Assembly (NCBI RefSeq): GCF_001411555.2
Contig: NC_049914.1
Coordinates: 15,330,798-15,394,797 of the forward strand
DNA from: Juglans regia
Lineage: Eukaryota; Streptophyta; Magnoliopsida; Fagales; Juglandaceae
Length of the DNA stretch: 64,000 nt
Direction: 5' to 3'
Within the stretch, counting starts at the first letter, position 1, and every line of letters begins with the position of its first letter. Of this stretch, positions 46,911-56,745 are shown one piece after another. The translations under genes were made by a program, and so were the position numbers. The notes under the pieces are model-generated. The model was not told the origin of the DNA, did no database searches, and saw only the letters and a list, made by a program, of their open reading frames with translations.

Positions 46911-47278
46911 TATTAGATGGAGGGGCGCCCACATGGGGCTGACCCCCTCCTGCAGTATAACGCATGGCTTTAAGCCATGCGTTACTGCCGTTACACATTG
47001 AAATTGAAGGCTGGCCTTTAAGGCCAGCCGTGCATAGGAGGACTATCTCAATTGTGTTTTTGGCACTATCTGAAAAATAGAAAAAGACTCTCTCTCTTTT
47101 TGTTCTCTCTTGATAAAATACTTAGACTGTGGATTGATTAAGTGTTACTCTAGTTCTATACTACGTAGTACACTTTCACCACTAAGAGGAAACGTTTGGA
47201 GTTTATCAATCTGGAAAAACTTGTGGAGCAATTCTTTAAGCTGAGCTTGAGGTACTTTTTCCGCTGTGCATTCTAACA
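46911..47278 (+). repeat. Young copia 3' LTR
   Basis: 368 bp, TATTAG...CTAACA. It lacks the 35 bases between the repeated CCATGCGTTA words that the 5' LTR has, leaving one perfect 25-bp palindrome (46,959-46,983). Confidence 0.93.
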
Positions 47279-47283
47279 TAATT

Positions 47284-47755
47284 TAAGAGGAATATTATTA
47301 TAATTTTAAAAGGCTTTTAAAGATAAAATTATTTAGATTTTATATAAGCAGTTTCCAAATGGAGATTATATGTAGCATTATTTAAAAGAAAATATCATAG
47401 AGAAAATAGCTAAAGGGAAAATAATGTAGAGGAAAGAGAGAAAATGAGGATTTGGGCTCTTGCATTTCGTGGACCACGTAGTTTAAATTAATTTTGAACG
47501 TCCCAGAGGATAAAAGGCTTGAAGGACAACGGAAGATTATTATTAATAAAGGTAAAAATATTAACAATTTTAATTAAAATAATAGCTATAATAAAAATTC
47601 ATATTTAAAATATAAACAACTTATTAATGCTATAGAATCCGATAAAATTGATAATACTAATAATAACAATATGAGAATTGTATAATAATATGAAAAATTG
47701 AAAGATAAAATTATTCGCGTTCAATCTCTAATAATATCTAGGTTGGGTTGTTACA
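47284..47755 (-). other. Right end of TGTAAC-bounded element A
   Basis: AT-rich, no gene; ends GGTTGGGTTGTTACA, the inverted match to the 18,254 end. Confidence 0.6.
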
Positions 47756-47756
47756 G

Positions 47757-48800
47757 TAATTGATAAATTTGACTTTTGCATGATCAAGAATGACTATAAG
47801 CCAAAAGAGAGTGATAAATGTACTATATAAATCTTGAAATAATCTTCATGTTATTATTAGCATATATGTGGATGATTTACTGATATTTTATTTTAATTTT
47901 CACGTTATAATTAAAACAAAAAACATTCTTAGCTATAATTTTGATATGAAAAACCTTTGTGAGGCTAATTTTATCCTCGGTATGAAAATCACAAAATCTT
48001 GTGATGATATTTTTCTTAAGCAGTTGCACTATTTTGAGAAAATATTAAAGAAATATAACTATGATGGATGCAAGCATGCCACTAGTCCATTTGATTTTAG
48101 TACTCATTGATTTCCTGTTAAAATTGACAACAATGATGTAATTAATAAGAAGGAATATGTTATCATGATTGGTAGTTTACATTATGTGATTGATTGTACT
48201 AGACCTAACATTGCTTATGCAGTAAGAGTACTCAATAGATTTACTATCAAGTCTGGAAGAGATCATTGATATGCAATTGATTGGATAATAAAATGTTTAT
48301 CCGATATAAAATATTCTGAATTGTTTTATAGAAACTATCCTCCTAGCTTCACTGATGCCGATTGGAATGCCTTGTCAGTGATTATATTTTTACTACTAGT
48401 TATATTTTTACATTGGATGGTGGTGCTATATGTTGGAAGTCTAAAAAATCAAATAATTATTGCTAACTCAACTATGGAATCTGAGCTTCTAGTTTTGGCT
48501 TCAGCAAGTGGGGAAGCAAATTGGTTGAGAGATTTTATTATATGAAATTCCCTTATAGGAAAACCAATTCCATCCATATTAATTCATTGTGATAGCACTG
48601 CTACTATTGGTAGAGTACAAAATCGCTATTACAAAATAAATCCAGACCAATAAAAAGGAAATACAGTACTATTAGATCTTATTTGAGTAGTTATGTCATT
48701 AACGTGAATTATGTGAAATCATGTGATAATCTAGCACATCCACTAACAAAGGCCTTGACAAGAGAAAGAGTCCAAAATACATTGAGAGGAAAAGATTAAA
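47757..48800 (+). pseudogene. Outer Ty1-copia reverse transcriptase (right part) and RNase H
   Basis: Resumes the RT broken at 18,253: KFDFCMIKNDYKPKESDKC, catalytic YVDDLLIF at about 47,862, FDMKNLCEANFILGMKI, then GSLHYVIDCTRPNIAYAV. The RNase H relics are SFTDADWNA, NQIIIANSTMESELLVLASA and PSILIHCDSTATIG, and then the terminal NLAHPLTKALTRERVQNT at about 48,730-48,790. Many stops and frameshifts show it is old. Confidence 0.9.
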
Positions 48801-49479
48801 GTACATACAATCATGAACCACATATGAGAATACTCAACCTAGAGATCTTGATAATTGAATTCAATAAGAAAGAATGAATCATTTGGTGGTCATAAGAAAT
48901 GCACTATTTACTTTATTTGGTAGTTTTTCCACTCCTATGGTATGTGTATTTATCCTATAATGATTAAACGATGATTTTTTAAAAAAAAAAAAAAAAACTC
49001 TTAGTGAAAAATTTGTAGCTCTTATGACTAGGGTTTTAGAACTACAAGAGCACCCTTGACATATTTCACCTATCTGAGTGTGGGAGTGGAGCCACGTCCT
49101 ATGAGAATTAGACTTGTTTGCAAACTACTCATAAAACTGGGATTAGCACAAGATCATAACATGGTTGGCTAATAAAGTACATATCAACACCTTGACTGTT
49201 ATGCATGAGCAACAATTTTTTATTTCCCTTCAGAAGTTATAGTTGAAATTTGAGACCACGTATTACTAACTCTAGAATAAAAACTATTGTTTCACTAAGT
49301 GTAGGTTCAATGTAAAGCATACATTTATGATGCATAATAATTTTTTTTGTTCGGAAGTATTTATCTTATTTGTATTACTTTTATTATTAAAAAAATATTA
49401 TTTTGCAACATTGTTTTAATGTCCAATAATTGTGGAATTTGAAGTTCATTTAGTTATTAAGATTGATCATTAAGTTAAA
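48801..49479 (+). other. Non-coding sequence downstream of the outer copia pol
   Basis: Contains CTGAGTGTGGGAGTGGAG (about 49,074-49,091), a possible polypurine tract, and otherwise AT-rich DNA. It is presumably the 3' UTR and the start of the right LTR. No gene is seen. Confidence 0.4.
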
Positions 49480-49700
49480 TTAGGTTTCGTTTATTTTAAG
49501 ATGAGATAGGTTGAGATAAAAGTTGAAAGTTTAATAAAATATTATTAGAATATATTTTTTTAATATTACTTTTGTTTTGAAATTTGAAAAAGTTGAATTG
49601 TTTATTTTATTTTGTGTAAAAGTTTAAAAAAATTATAATGGTTAGATGAGATGAGATGATTTGATAAATTTTGTGAAAGAGAATAAAATAAGGCCTTAAT
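49480..49700 (-). mobile_element. MITE of the GGCCTCGTTTGGA/ATCTCATCTC family, reversed
   Basis: The reverse complement begins near TAAGGCCTTATTTTATTC and contains CATCTCATCTCATC; the other end is 'tttcgttt'. Same family as 11,131 and 17,634 but degraded at the ends. Confidence 0.5.
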
Positions 49701-49799
49701 TGTTGGTCATTGAGTGCTCATTAAGTTCAATCACTTTTTCCTTTTTTTTTTTTAAAAAAAAAAACATTATTAGTGGTTGCTTTAATTCTATTTTATTGC

Positions 49800-50283
49800 C
49801 ATTACCGTTTCTTTTGTTTTAAATGTCCAACTATTTGGGTCTTAAAAAGTATTTAAATAGGTTTAAAAATTTTTTAATGATAAAATTAGATTGTTTGAGT
49901 ATTACATATTAAAGTAATTTTTAATCTCAAATCAGCTAAAAAGTACATTTAAGAAAAATCTTCAAATGTGTTTTTTCAAATAACTTAGAAAAGGTTTCAA
50001 TTTTAAAAAAGACTGTCAATGGGCGAAAATATCCATACAACTTTAAGATAATTATAGTTTTGCCCTTTAATCTATGCATGACACTACAATTTCCAAATGA
50101 CCTTTTATGTCATTTCTACCTAAAAAAATAATTTTTTATATTGTTTAAAAAAAAATTTAACTTGTTTAAAAATGTTTTAGACATGATTACTAAACATTAA
50201 ATAAATTTTTAATTATAGAGCTATGCTTAAACTCTACAATTAAGCTAAAAGTTATATTATCCACCATAATACGAAACATGCAC
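49800..50283. mobile_element. Harbinger-type MITE remnant (right end recognisable)
   Basis: The end 'ccaccataatacgaaacatgcac' followed by TAA matches the right arm end of the MITE at 38,691 ('ccacaatcccaaacatgcac'). The left end is not clear, so the start is a guess. The body is AT-rich. Confidence 0.4.
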
Positions 50284-50411
50284 TAAGCACATTTGAACTT
50301 CATTTTTCTTTCTATGGATATTTTGGAGCAAGGCTTGCATATATACTATATTAATTTCGGAATTCAAGTGTCATAACCGTAAAAAAAAAGTCCTTTAACG
50401 TTTAGATTTTA

Positions 50412-50416
50412 AAAAC
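50412..50416. repeat. AAAAC target duplication of the chimeric element, left
   Basis: Repeated at 56,243-56,247 directly outside the gypsy LTR end. The word is short and A-rich, so chance cannot be fully ruled out. Confidence 0.6.
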
Positions 50417-50532
50417 TGTTATGAACCCACTAGGTAGAACTCACCCTTGAAAACTAGCTTACAAGGGAAGGGTGCCTAGGAGCTTATAAACCATCAACTA
50501 ATCCCATACTTAGTCAATGTGGGATCGTAACA
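50417..50532 (-). repeat. TRIM LTR, copy 1 (116 bp)
   Basis: On the minus strand it begins TGTTACGATCCCACATTG and ends GGGTTCATAACA. It is identical in extent to 50,708-50,823. Confidence 0.85.
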
Positions 50533-50707
50533 ACCACCACGCTCCGCAACCGACGTCCACGGCGGTCCCGGCGCTCACACGGGCTGGCTGTGCGCTAGGT
50601 CTTTTCCTAGCTCCGGGCGAACACTGCCATGCCGGCATCACCCCCCGTGCCGCACGATTGCAATTGTCGCAACATGGCCTTAGATGTGGGGTGGCTCTGA
50701 TACCATT
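50533..50707 (-). mobile_element. TRIM internal region with tRNA-Met primer site
   Basis: 175 GC-rich bases with no coding capacity. On the minus strand the primer site AATGGTATCAGAGCC (about 50,707-50,693) follows the LTR end. A complete LTR-internal-LTR unit with such short parts is a TRIM (terminal-repeat retrotransposon in miniature). Confidence 0.85.
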
Positions 50708-50823
50708 TGTTATGAACCCACTAGGTAGAACTCACCCTTGAAAACTAGCTTACAAGGGAAGGGTGCCTAGGAGCTTATAAACCATCAACTAATCCCATAC
50801 TTAGTCAATGTGGGATCGTAACA
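50708..50823 (-). repeat. TRIM LTR, copy 2 (116 bp)
   Basis: Same sequence as 50,417-50,532. Together with the following internal piece it forms a tandem array LTR-internal-LTR-internal with a 291-bp period. Confidence 0.85.
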
Positions 50824-50991
50824 ACCACCACGCTCCGCAACCGACGTCCACGGCGGTCCCGGCGCTCACACGGGCTGGCTGTGTGCTAGGTCTTTTCCTA
50901 GCTCCGGGCGAACACTGCCATGCCGGCATCACCCCCCGTGCCGCACGATTGCAACCGTCGCAACATGGCCTTAGATGTGGGGTGGCTCTGA
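50824..50991 (-). mobile_element. TRIM internal region, second copy, cut inside the primer site
   Basis: Nearly identical to 50,533-50,700 (a few substitutions) up to GGCTCTGA at 50,991. There the first copy continues TACCATTTG, but this copy runs straight into gypsy LTR sequence (AATAAAAACAGAG). Confidence 0.85.
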
Positions 50992-51279
50992 AAATAAAAA
51001 CAGAGCGTAAAAATAGAAAGCTTAAACATAGAGTGACACTAAACGGAAATCCTCCGCTTCGTGCGTTTGTGCGGATGCCATGCGCGCTTCATGCGTATAA
51101 GCTCGCTGATCAGTTATGCATGCTACGCTCGCGCGCAATTCATGCGCCTCACGCGTATATGCTCACGGACCCAGTCTTGCCCATTGACCCAGTCACGCCG
51201 CATGCTATCTTCCGTAACAGATTATCCCAAATATTTGGGATTTGGTTTACGAAGTCTTGCGGAACGACGTGGCCTATCA
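50992..51279 (-). repeat. Gypsy 3' LTR, truncated to its first 288 bp
   Basis: On the minus strand it starts TGATAGGCCACGTCGTTCC and matches 56,242-55,955 with very few differences; a 2-base GC insertion in the 5' LTR near 56,107 is the clearest. The last 263 bp of the LTR are missing at the TRIM junction. Confidence 0.88.
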
Positions 51280-52250
51280 ATACTCCCCCCAACAAGCGGA
51301 TCCTTGTCCTCAAGGTCCAGACGCGGGAACATTTCTTTCAGCTTGGCAGTTGATTCCCATGTTGCTTCTTCGGGTGGAAGGTGTTTCCATTGCACCAAGC
51401 CTTCTTCAACCATCTGAGTCCCTTGCTTGAGCCATCGGTAGTCTAAAATAGTTTGAGGTTCTAAGATGACTTCCCTCTCGTCGGAGAAAGGTGGTAACTC
51501 AACTCGTTTAGCTTCAGCCCCCTCTCGGTTGAGGTCTTCATTAAACTGGTAGCTTTTAAGTAGCGATACATGAAACACTGGGTGAATGCGTGCTTCCTCC
51601 GGCAACTTTAATTTATATGCTACTGGTCCAATTTTTTCGAGAATTTGGTAGGGTCCGAAAAAACGGCTAGCCAGTTTTTGGTGGACCCGTTTAAAGACCG
51701 TTTGCTGGCGATATGGATGTAGCTTCAACAGCACCCAGTCGCCGATATTGAACGTAATGTCCCTTCTTTTTTTATCTGCCAATTGCTTCATTCGATTATG
51801 CGATCTCTCTAAATTAATCTTCAATTGCCGTAGCAGTTCATCTCGGCGCATGAGTTGTTGGTCAACTTCATGTACTGAGGAGAGGCCATCTTTGTACGTC
51901 GGAATAGAGGGTGGTAACCGCCCATACAGCGCCTGGAAAGGAGTCATTCCAGTCGAAATGTGATATGTTGTATTGTACCAATATTCAGCCCAAGGTAAGT
52001 ATGAACACCATTTCCGGGGCCACTGATGAACAAAACACCGTAGATATTGTTCGACGCAACAGTTGACGACTTCCGTTTGGCCATCCGTTTGTGGATGGTA
52101 TGAGGAACTGAGTTTCAGTTTGGTGCCCGACATCTTGAAGAATTCTTGCCAAAAATGGCTGATGAAAATCGGATCCCGATCGCTGACAATTGACTTGGGC
52201 ATCCCGTGCAGCTTGATAATACCTTCGACAAATTTTTCTGCCACATTTTT
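51222..52250 (-). pseudogene. Chromovirus integrase C-terminal half and chromodomain
   Basis: After the frameshift the reading gives GMPKSIVSDRDPIFISHFWQ (second catalytic Asp), YHPQTDGQTEVVN (with the catalytic Glu), GDWVLLKLHPYRQQT, HPVFHVSLLKSY and a chromodomain (VEEGLVQWKHLPPEEATWES) ending RPRRSARLRKPNPKYLG. The chromodomain classifies the element as a chromovirus. The frame runs through the polypurine tract and about 55 bp into the 3' LTR before its stop. Confidence 0.9.
51280..51293 (-). promoter_or_regulatory. Polypurine tract of the chromovirus
   Basis: On the minus strand GTTGGGGGGAGTAT abuts the LTR start TGATAGG. It is also coding, within LVGGSIDRPRRS. Confidence 0.85.
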
Positions 52251-54843
52251 TTGCAGTGAAAGGATGGCTTAAGGTCAGGAAATGTGCAGACTTACTGAAT
52301 CTGTCGACAACTACCATTATGGTGTCTCTCCCTTGTGAGGTTGGTAAACCTTCAATAAAATCTAGGGAGATGTCGTCCCATACTTGACACGGAATGGGTA
52401 ATGGCTGAAGGAGTCCGGCTGGAGACAAGGTTTCTGTTTTAATTTTCTGGCAAACTTCACATCCTTTTACGTAGTTCTGCACTGCTCCATGCATCCCCGG
52501 CCAGTAAAATTGTTGTCCCAGCTTCTTAAATGTACGTAAGACACCCGAATGACCCCCCACCTTGGTGTCATGCATCTCGTGCAGCAATTTAGCCCGTAAG
52601 GCTGTGTCGTTCGGAACAATAATCCTGCCTTTGTAACGTAAGAGTCCTTTGCACCATGTATACGAACTTCCAGGTTGTTCCGTGGCCACACGGCGTTTTG
52701 CTTGAATGTATGGGTCCTTTTCCGCAGCTCTTTTAATTTCTTCCCACAAGCTAACTTGCGGAAAAAAAATAGTTTGAAGGACGGGACTGCCCTGTTTTCG
52801 AGAGAGAGCATCAGCTGCAGAGTTTTCGCGGCCTGGTTTGTATGTAATTTCATAATCGTAGCCCAACAACTTAGCGACCCATTTTTGTTGCTCCGGAGTT
52901 GCTATTCGCTGCTCTAAAAAATATTTGAGGCTACATTGATCGGTTTGAATGTAAAATTTCTGGCCTAGAAGGTAAGGCCGCCAGGTGCGTATGGCTTCGA
53001 TGATAGCCAACATTTCCTTAGCGTACGTTGACCATGATTTCTTAGCCACTCCGAGAGCTCGACTCATGTAAGCCACTGGCTTGCCGCGTTGAGATAGAAC
53101 TGCTCCGATGCCTTCTCCCGACGCATCCGTTTCAATAGTAAAAGATTCATTGAAGTTTGGCATGGCCAATATAGGAGTGGTCGTCATGGCCCGTTTGAGC
53201 GCAAGAAAGGCACGTTCAGCTTCCTCGTGCCATCCGAATTGCCCCTTTTTGAGAAGATTAGTGAGAGGTCTAGCTATGATACCGTAGTTTTTGACGAACT
53301 TCCGGTAATAACCTGTCAAGCCTAGAAAACCACGCAGTTCCGAAATGTTAGTGGGTTGTGGCCAGGCTACCATAGCAGCAATTTTATTGTCATCCACCTT
53401 CACGCCTTGACTAGTGATGATGTGCCCCAAGTACTCCAGTTCTTGCTGCCCAAATGCACACTTGCTCGATTTTACAAAAAATCGATGCTGCCTCAATATT
53501 TCAAAGGCTTGCCTTACATGTAATAAATGGCGGTCCCAATCCGGACTATAGATTAGAATATCATCAAAGAAAACTAATATAAATTTTCTAAGATGCGGAC
53601 GAAAGATGGAGTTCATGATAGCTTGAAATGTTGAAGGCGCGTTACATAAACCGAACGGCATTACTAAGTATTCGTAATGACCATTATGTGTCCGAAAAGC
53701 AGTTTTATGGATGTCACTTGGTTTAACTCGTACCTGATGGTAGCCCGCTCGCAGATCGAGTTTGGTAAAATACGAAGCACCGTGGAGCTCATCCAACATA
53801 TCATCCACTGTTGGTATCGGAAATCGATCTTTAATCGTTGCGGCGTTGAGTGCCCGATAATCTGTGCAAAAGCGCCAATTCCCGTCTTTCTTTTTTACTA
53901 GCAATACGGGTGATGAAAATGGGCTAGTGCTGGTTTGAACAAGCCCTGATTGCAGCATGTCCTGAACCTGCTTTTCGATCTCATTTTTCTGATAATGTGC
54001 GTACCGATAAGGCCGAACGTTTATTGGTTCGGTTCCTTCCTTCAGATTAATGCAGTGGTCGACTTCCCTTGGTGGTGGTAAGCAAGAGGGCTCTACGAAT
54101 AGATCAGAAAATTCCTGCAGTAATTTTTGCATGCTGGGATGAATCTTCATCGGTGGTTCTGCTTGAGCGATCTGGAAGCATAACGCAAACAGCGTTTGAC
54201 TGGGGCGACATTCCTTGGTTAGTTCCTTGAGTGACGCGGCTTGGATGTCTTGCCCGTCGACGCCGATTATTCTCCTGGGTTGGTTTTCCCATAAAAATTC
54301 CATGGTTAATTGTTTCCAGTCGCACACCACGGCACCAAGTAATTCAAGCCATTGTATTCCAAGTACTACGTCCAAGCCTGTGAGAGGTAAGGAATAAAGA
54401 GTTAAGGAAAACACAGTGCCCTGCAAATTGATTTGTACCCCTTCGAACCTTCCTTGACATCTAAGAGATTCTCCATTGGCAACCCGAACGGGAAAAGTCT
54501 CTGTTGGAATAACCGGTAATCGCAACAAGTTAGCTAAACGCTCACTCAGGAAATTGTGAGTTGATCCGCTGTCGATTAATATAATGACGTCGTGGTCACC
54601 GATTCTAGCCGTTACTCGCATGGTCTTGGGCGCTGACCAGCCCATTAACGCATGCAACGTAATCTCTGGTTCTAGATTCTCCTCCTGGTGTCTTCCCGTA
54701 TCTCTTTCTTCATTGACTTCATCATAGGGAACGTTAATATCGTCCTCGTAGCCCTCCAACATTAGTATCCGTGGCCCTTGACATCTATGACCTGCAGTAA
54801 AACGTTCATTACAATTGAAACATAAACCTTGGAGACGTCGTCG
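52246..54843 (-). pseudogene. Chromovirus pol: zinc knuckle, protease, RT, RNase H, integrase N-half
   Basis: In order on the minus strand: CFNCNERFTAGHRC knuckle (about 54,820), protease LIDSGSTHNFLSERL, RT with VRPYRYAHYQKNEIE, PVLLVKKKDGNWRFCTDYRA, KLDLRAGYHQVRV and catalytic FFDDILIYS (about 53,575), RNase H ETDASGEGIGAVLSQRGKP, and integrase HHCC (GGHSGVLRTFKKLGQ, then CEVCQKIKTE) with the first Asp in WDDISLDFIEGLP. An in-frame TAG at 54,844-54,846 separates it from gag. Near 52,250 an extra A in a run of seven A shifts the frame. These are the only two breaks seen, so the element is fairly young. Confidence 0.92.
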
Positions 54844-55662
54844 CTACATTTCCTCCCAACTCAATCGTCGAACTGGAGCGCCATTTGCTGCCCGATTTGC
54901 TGGTGGAAGAGCTGGGGGAGCTCGTAATGGAGGGGTAGGTCGTAAGACCCTCCTTTGTCTCATTAGTTGATCATCTCTCATCCTTGCAAAACGTATAGCA
55001 TCTTTCAAAGTTTGTGGTTTAAACATACGGATTCCATCCGAAATTTCTGTCTTCAAACCACCCATGAAGGTGCCCACCAAAGCCTTTTGTGTCCAACCTT
55101 TGACCCGGTTGCCTAATTGTTTGAATTCCCGTTGGTAATCATGCATGGAACCCGTCTGCCGGATACGGGACAGAGCCTCGTCAAAGTCTTCGCAGTCTGA
55201 TGGCCCAAAACGCGCCCAGAGTTCCTCTTCAAAGTCGATCCAGGACAGCACTCGACCTTCATCTTGAAAAGTCCTGCGAATCCATTGCGACCACTGGTTG
55301 GCTTCTCCTTCCAAATGGTAAGATGCTAAAGAAACCTTTTGGTTGTCGGGAGTATTTTGGAACTTGAAAAACTGGTTTACACGGTTGAACCATTCCGTCG
55401 GATTTTCTCCCGAAAATCGCGGAAATTCTAATTTTGCCGTTTTGGAGGATACCACAAACCGTCCCCCATTGTGACCTTCACGGTTTGGATTACCATGGTT
55501 TGCAGGTTCTTGGTTGGCAAGGAGCACATCAGAGAGACGGTTAAGAGTCTCTTCAACGTGTCGCAATCGATCCGCCATGCCCAGCTCCATCCGGTGTAGC
55601 CCCTCTTGAACTTCACCAAGTCCAGCCTCCAGATGTTCAATTCTCTCTTTATTGGTTCCCAT
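54844..55662 (-). CDS. Chromovirus gag
   Basis: I chose the start MGTNKERIEHLEAGLGEVQE at 55,662, 13 bases after the primer site; the upstream ATG at 55,779 lies inside the LTR. A coiled-coil-like N-terminus is followed by the Retrotrans_gag core (LEFPRFSGENPTEWFNRVNQ, then WSQWIRRTFQDEGRVLSW, then GRVKGWTQ-like reading and KTEISDGIRMFKPQTL). It ends at TAG (54,844) just before the knuckle, where closely related elements read through in frame. From family knowledge it forms the particle shell. Confidence 0.88.
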   Translation of the reverse strand: MGTNKERIEHLEAGLGEVQEGLHRMELGMADRLRHVEETLNRLSDVLLANQEPANHGNPNREGHNGGRFVVSSKTAKLEFPRFSGENPTEWFNRVNQFFKFQNTPDNQKVSLASYHLEGEANQWSQWIRRTFQDEGRVLSWIDFEEELWARFGPSDCEDFDEALSRIRQTGSMHDYQREFKQLGNRVKGWTQKALVGTFMGGLKTEISDGIRMFKPQTLKDAIRFARMRDDQLMRQRRVLRPTPPLRAPPALPPANRAANGAPVRRLSWEEM

Positions 55663-55674
55663 AGTAAAATGAAC

Positions 55675-55691
55675 CTGGCTCTGAGGCCAAT
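55675..55691 (-). promoter_or_regulatory. Primer binding site of the chromovirus (altered)
   Basis: On the minus strand TTGGCCTCAGAGCC directly follows the LTR end CCTATCA. It matches the usual TTGGTATCAGAGCC except at two positions (CC for TA). Confidence 0.8.
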
Positions 55692-56242
55692 TGATAGGTC
55701 CCAAATGAATAGAACAGAAAATATTGAAGAAAAGTCGTATTCTCTTCGGGTGAGAATGTACCACAATTTGACTCAACAATGATTAGATGCTTTATTCATA
55801 ATTCTCCTCTGCTTAAATAGCAGAATTGCACCGAAATAAAAGGAAACAAATAACAGACTTGCGGACTGATTTGCGGAACAATAATGGAAAGACGCGGACT
55901 GACTTGCGGACTAAGTACCGAAACTACAGCTCACAAAACAGAGCCTAAAACAGAATAAAAACAGAGCGTAAAAATAGAAAGCTTAAACATAGAGTGACAC
56001 TAAACGGAAATCCTCCGCTTCGTGCGTTTGTGCGGATGCCATGCGCGCTTCATGCGTATAAGCTCGCTGATCAGTTATGCATGCTACGCTCGCGCGCAAT
56101 TCATGCGCGCCTCACGCGTATATGCTCACGGACCCAGTCTTGCCCATTGACCCAGTCACGCCGCATGCTATCTTCCGTAACAGATTATCCCAAATATTTG
56201 GGATTTGGTTTACGAAGTCTTGCGGAACGACGTGGCCTATCA
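55692..56242 (-). repeat. Chromovirus 5' LTR (551 bp)
   Basis: On the minus strand TGATAGGCC...GGACCTATCA, with inverted ends TGATAGG/CCTATCA. Its first 288 bp are repeated at 50,992-51,279. Confidence 0.92.
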
Positions 56243-56247
56243 AAAAC

Positions 56248-56737
56248 ATCTTTATTTTATATGCATGACGGAAGCTCCATGTTATAAATAAGAAAAAAAA
56301 ATTCCTCAGCTGAAAAAACCAAATCTCATCTTAATAGCTTCTTCAGTTTTGCCGACTTTTTACGTACGAGAGAGAAGTTTTATAGAAAAAAGAAAAACGC
56401 AAAGTGTGCGGATATTTTTGTGAAATTTTCCAGATAAAGAGATTAATTTTTTTAGTAGAGTTTTGAGCTCAATCACTTGTACAAAGTTCGGTTGAGCTAT
56501 ATAACGCTCAATTAAACCGTTGTATTCTAAAATGGATAAATCAAGATGATGTAATGCTGCACCGATTCATTTGAAATCTTGTACATCACAAATGACTTGA
56601 ATCTCTTTAAAGAGAGTGGAATTTCCATGCCTTGATCTAAAAGAGTTTTGTTTCAAACTTAATTTGATTTTAATTTTTATTTTATTACTATGTATTTCAT
56701 CAACACCAACTATAACTTCACAAGTTTAATAGTTAAG
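56248..56737 (+). repeat. Right LTR-like copy of the outer Ty1-copia element
   Basis: Partner of 11,040-11,640 plus 16,840-16,890. It matches 'ttttatatgcatgacggaagctccatg', 'cttaatagcttcttcagttt' and 'ttttattactatgtatttcatcaacacc'. It lacks the MITE and the antisense-LTR/hAT block, so it records the empty sites of those insertions. It is separated from the preceding LTR sequence by the chimeric element. Confidence 0.55.
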
Positions 56738-56745
56738 TTTAAAAC

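Larger units (their letters stand above)
40023..47278 (+). mobile_element. Young, nearly complete Ty1-copia retrotransposon (7,256 bp)
   Basis: Two LTRs (40,023-40,425 and 46,911-47,278) start TATTAGATGG and end CTAACA, with an exact TAATT duplication outside. The primer site TTGGTATCAGAGC follows the 5' LTR, and a purine stretch (GAGTGGGAGA) precedes the 3' LTR. Gag-pol occupies 41,832-45,832 with one frameshift. Apart from one 35-bp indel and about one or two substitutions the LTRs look identical, so this is the most recent insertion I can date in the window. It lies in element A, about 270 bp after the LINE tail. Confidence 0.95.
18254..47755 (-). mobile_element. TGTAAC...GTTACA-bounded element A, expanded by nested insertions
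   Basis: The left end TGTAACACCCCCTTCC and right end ...GGTTGGGTTGTTACA are imperfect inverted repeats. Left-hand sequence 18,254-19,860 is clearly homologous to 60,520-61,960; for example, 'acacttaaccttgtgtgc' and 'gcatactatggtggacca' occur in both. Subtracting the LINE and copia insertions leaves about 2.6 kb, the same as element B (2,599 bp). Read on the minus strand it starts TGTAACAACCC and ends GGGTGTTACA, so a solo LTR of a large retroelement is my preferred guess. I found no matching target duplication. No protein domain is visible. Confidence 0.6.
50417..56242 (-). mobile_element. Chimeric retroelement: Ty3-gypsy chromovirus fused to tandem TRIM units
   Basis: The left end (plus) is a TRIM LTR starting TGTTATG and the right end is a gypsy LTR ending CCTATCA. 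AAAAC lies outside both. In sense (minus) order: gypsy 5' LTR, primer site, gag, pol, polypurine tract, the first 288 bp of the 3' LTR, then at about 50,991 a switch into TRIM internal sequence, TRIM LTR, TRIM internal, TRIM LTR. Neither partner has its own second boundary. It has inserted into the right LTR-like region of the outer copia element. Confidence 0.65.

Noticed and set aside
50517..51353. Two nearly identical 74-codon protein starts (MWDRNNHHAPQP)
   Set aside because: These are the tandem TRIM units read in the antisense direction, not a duplicated gene.
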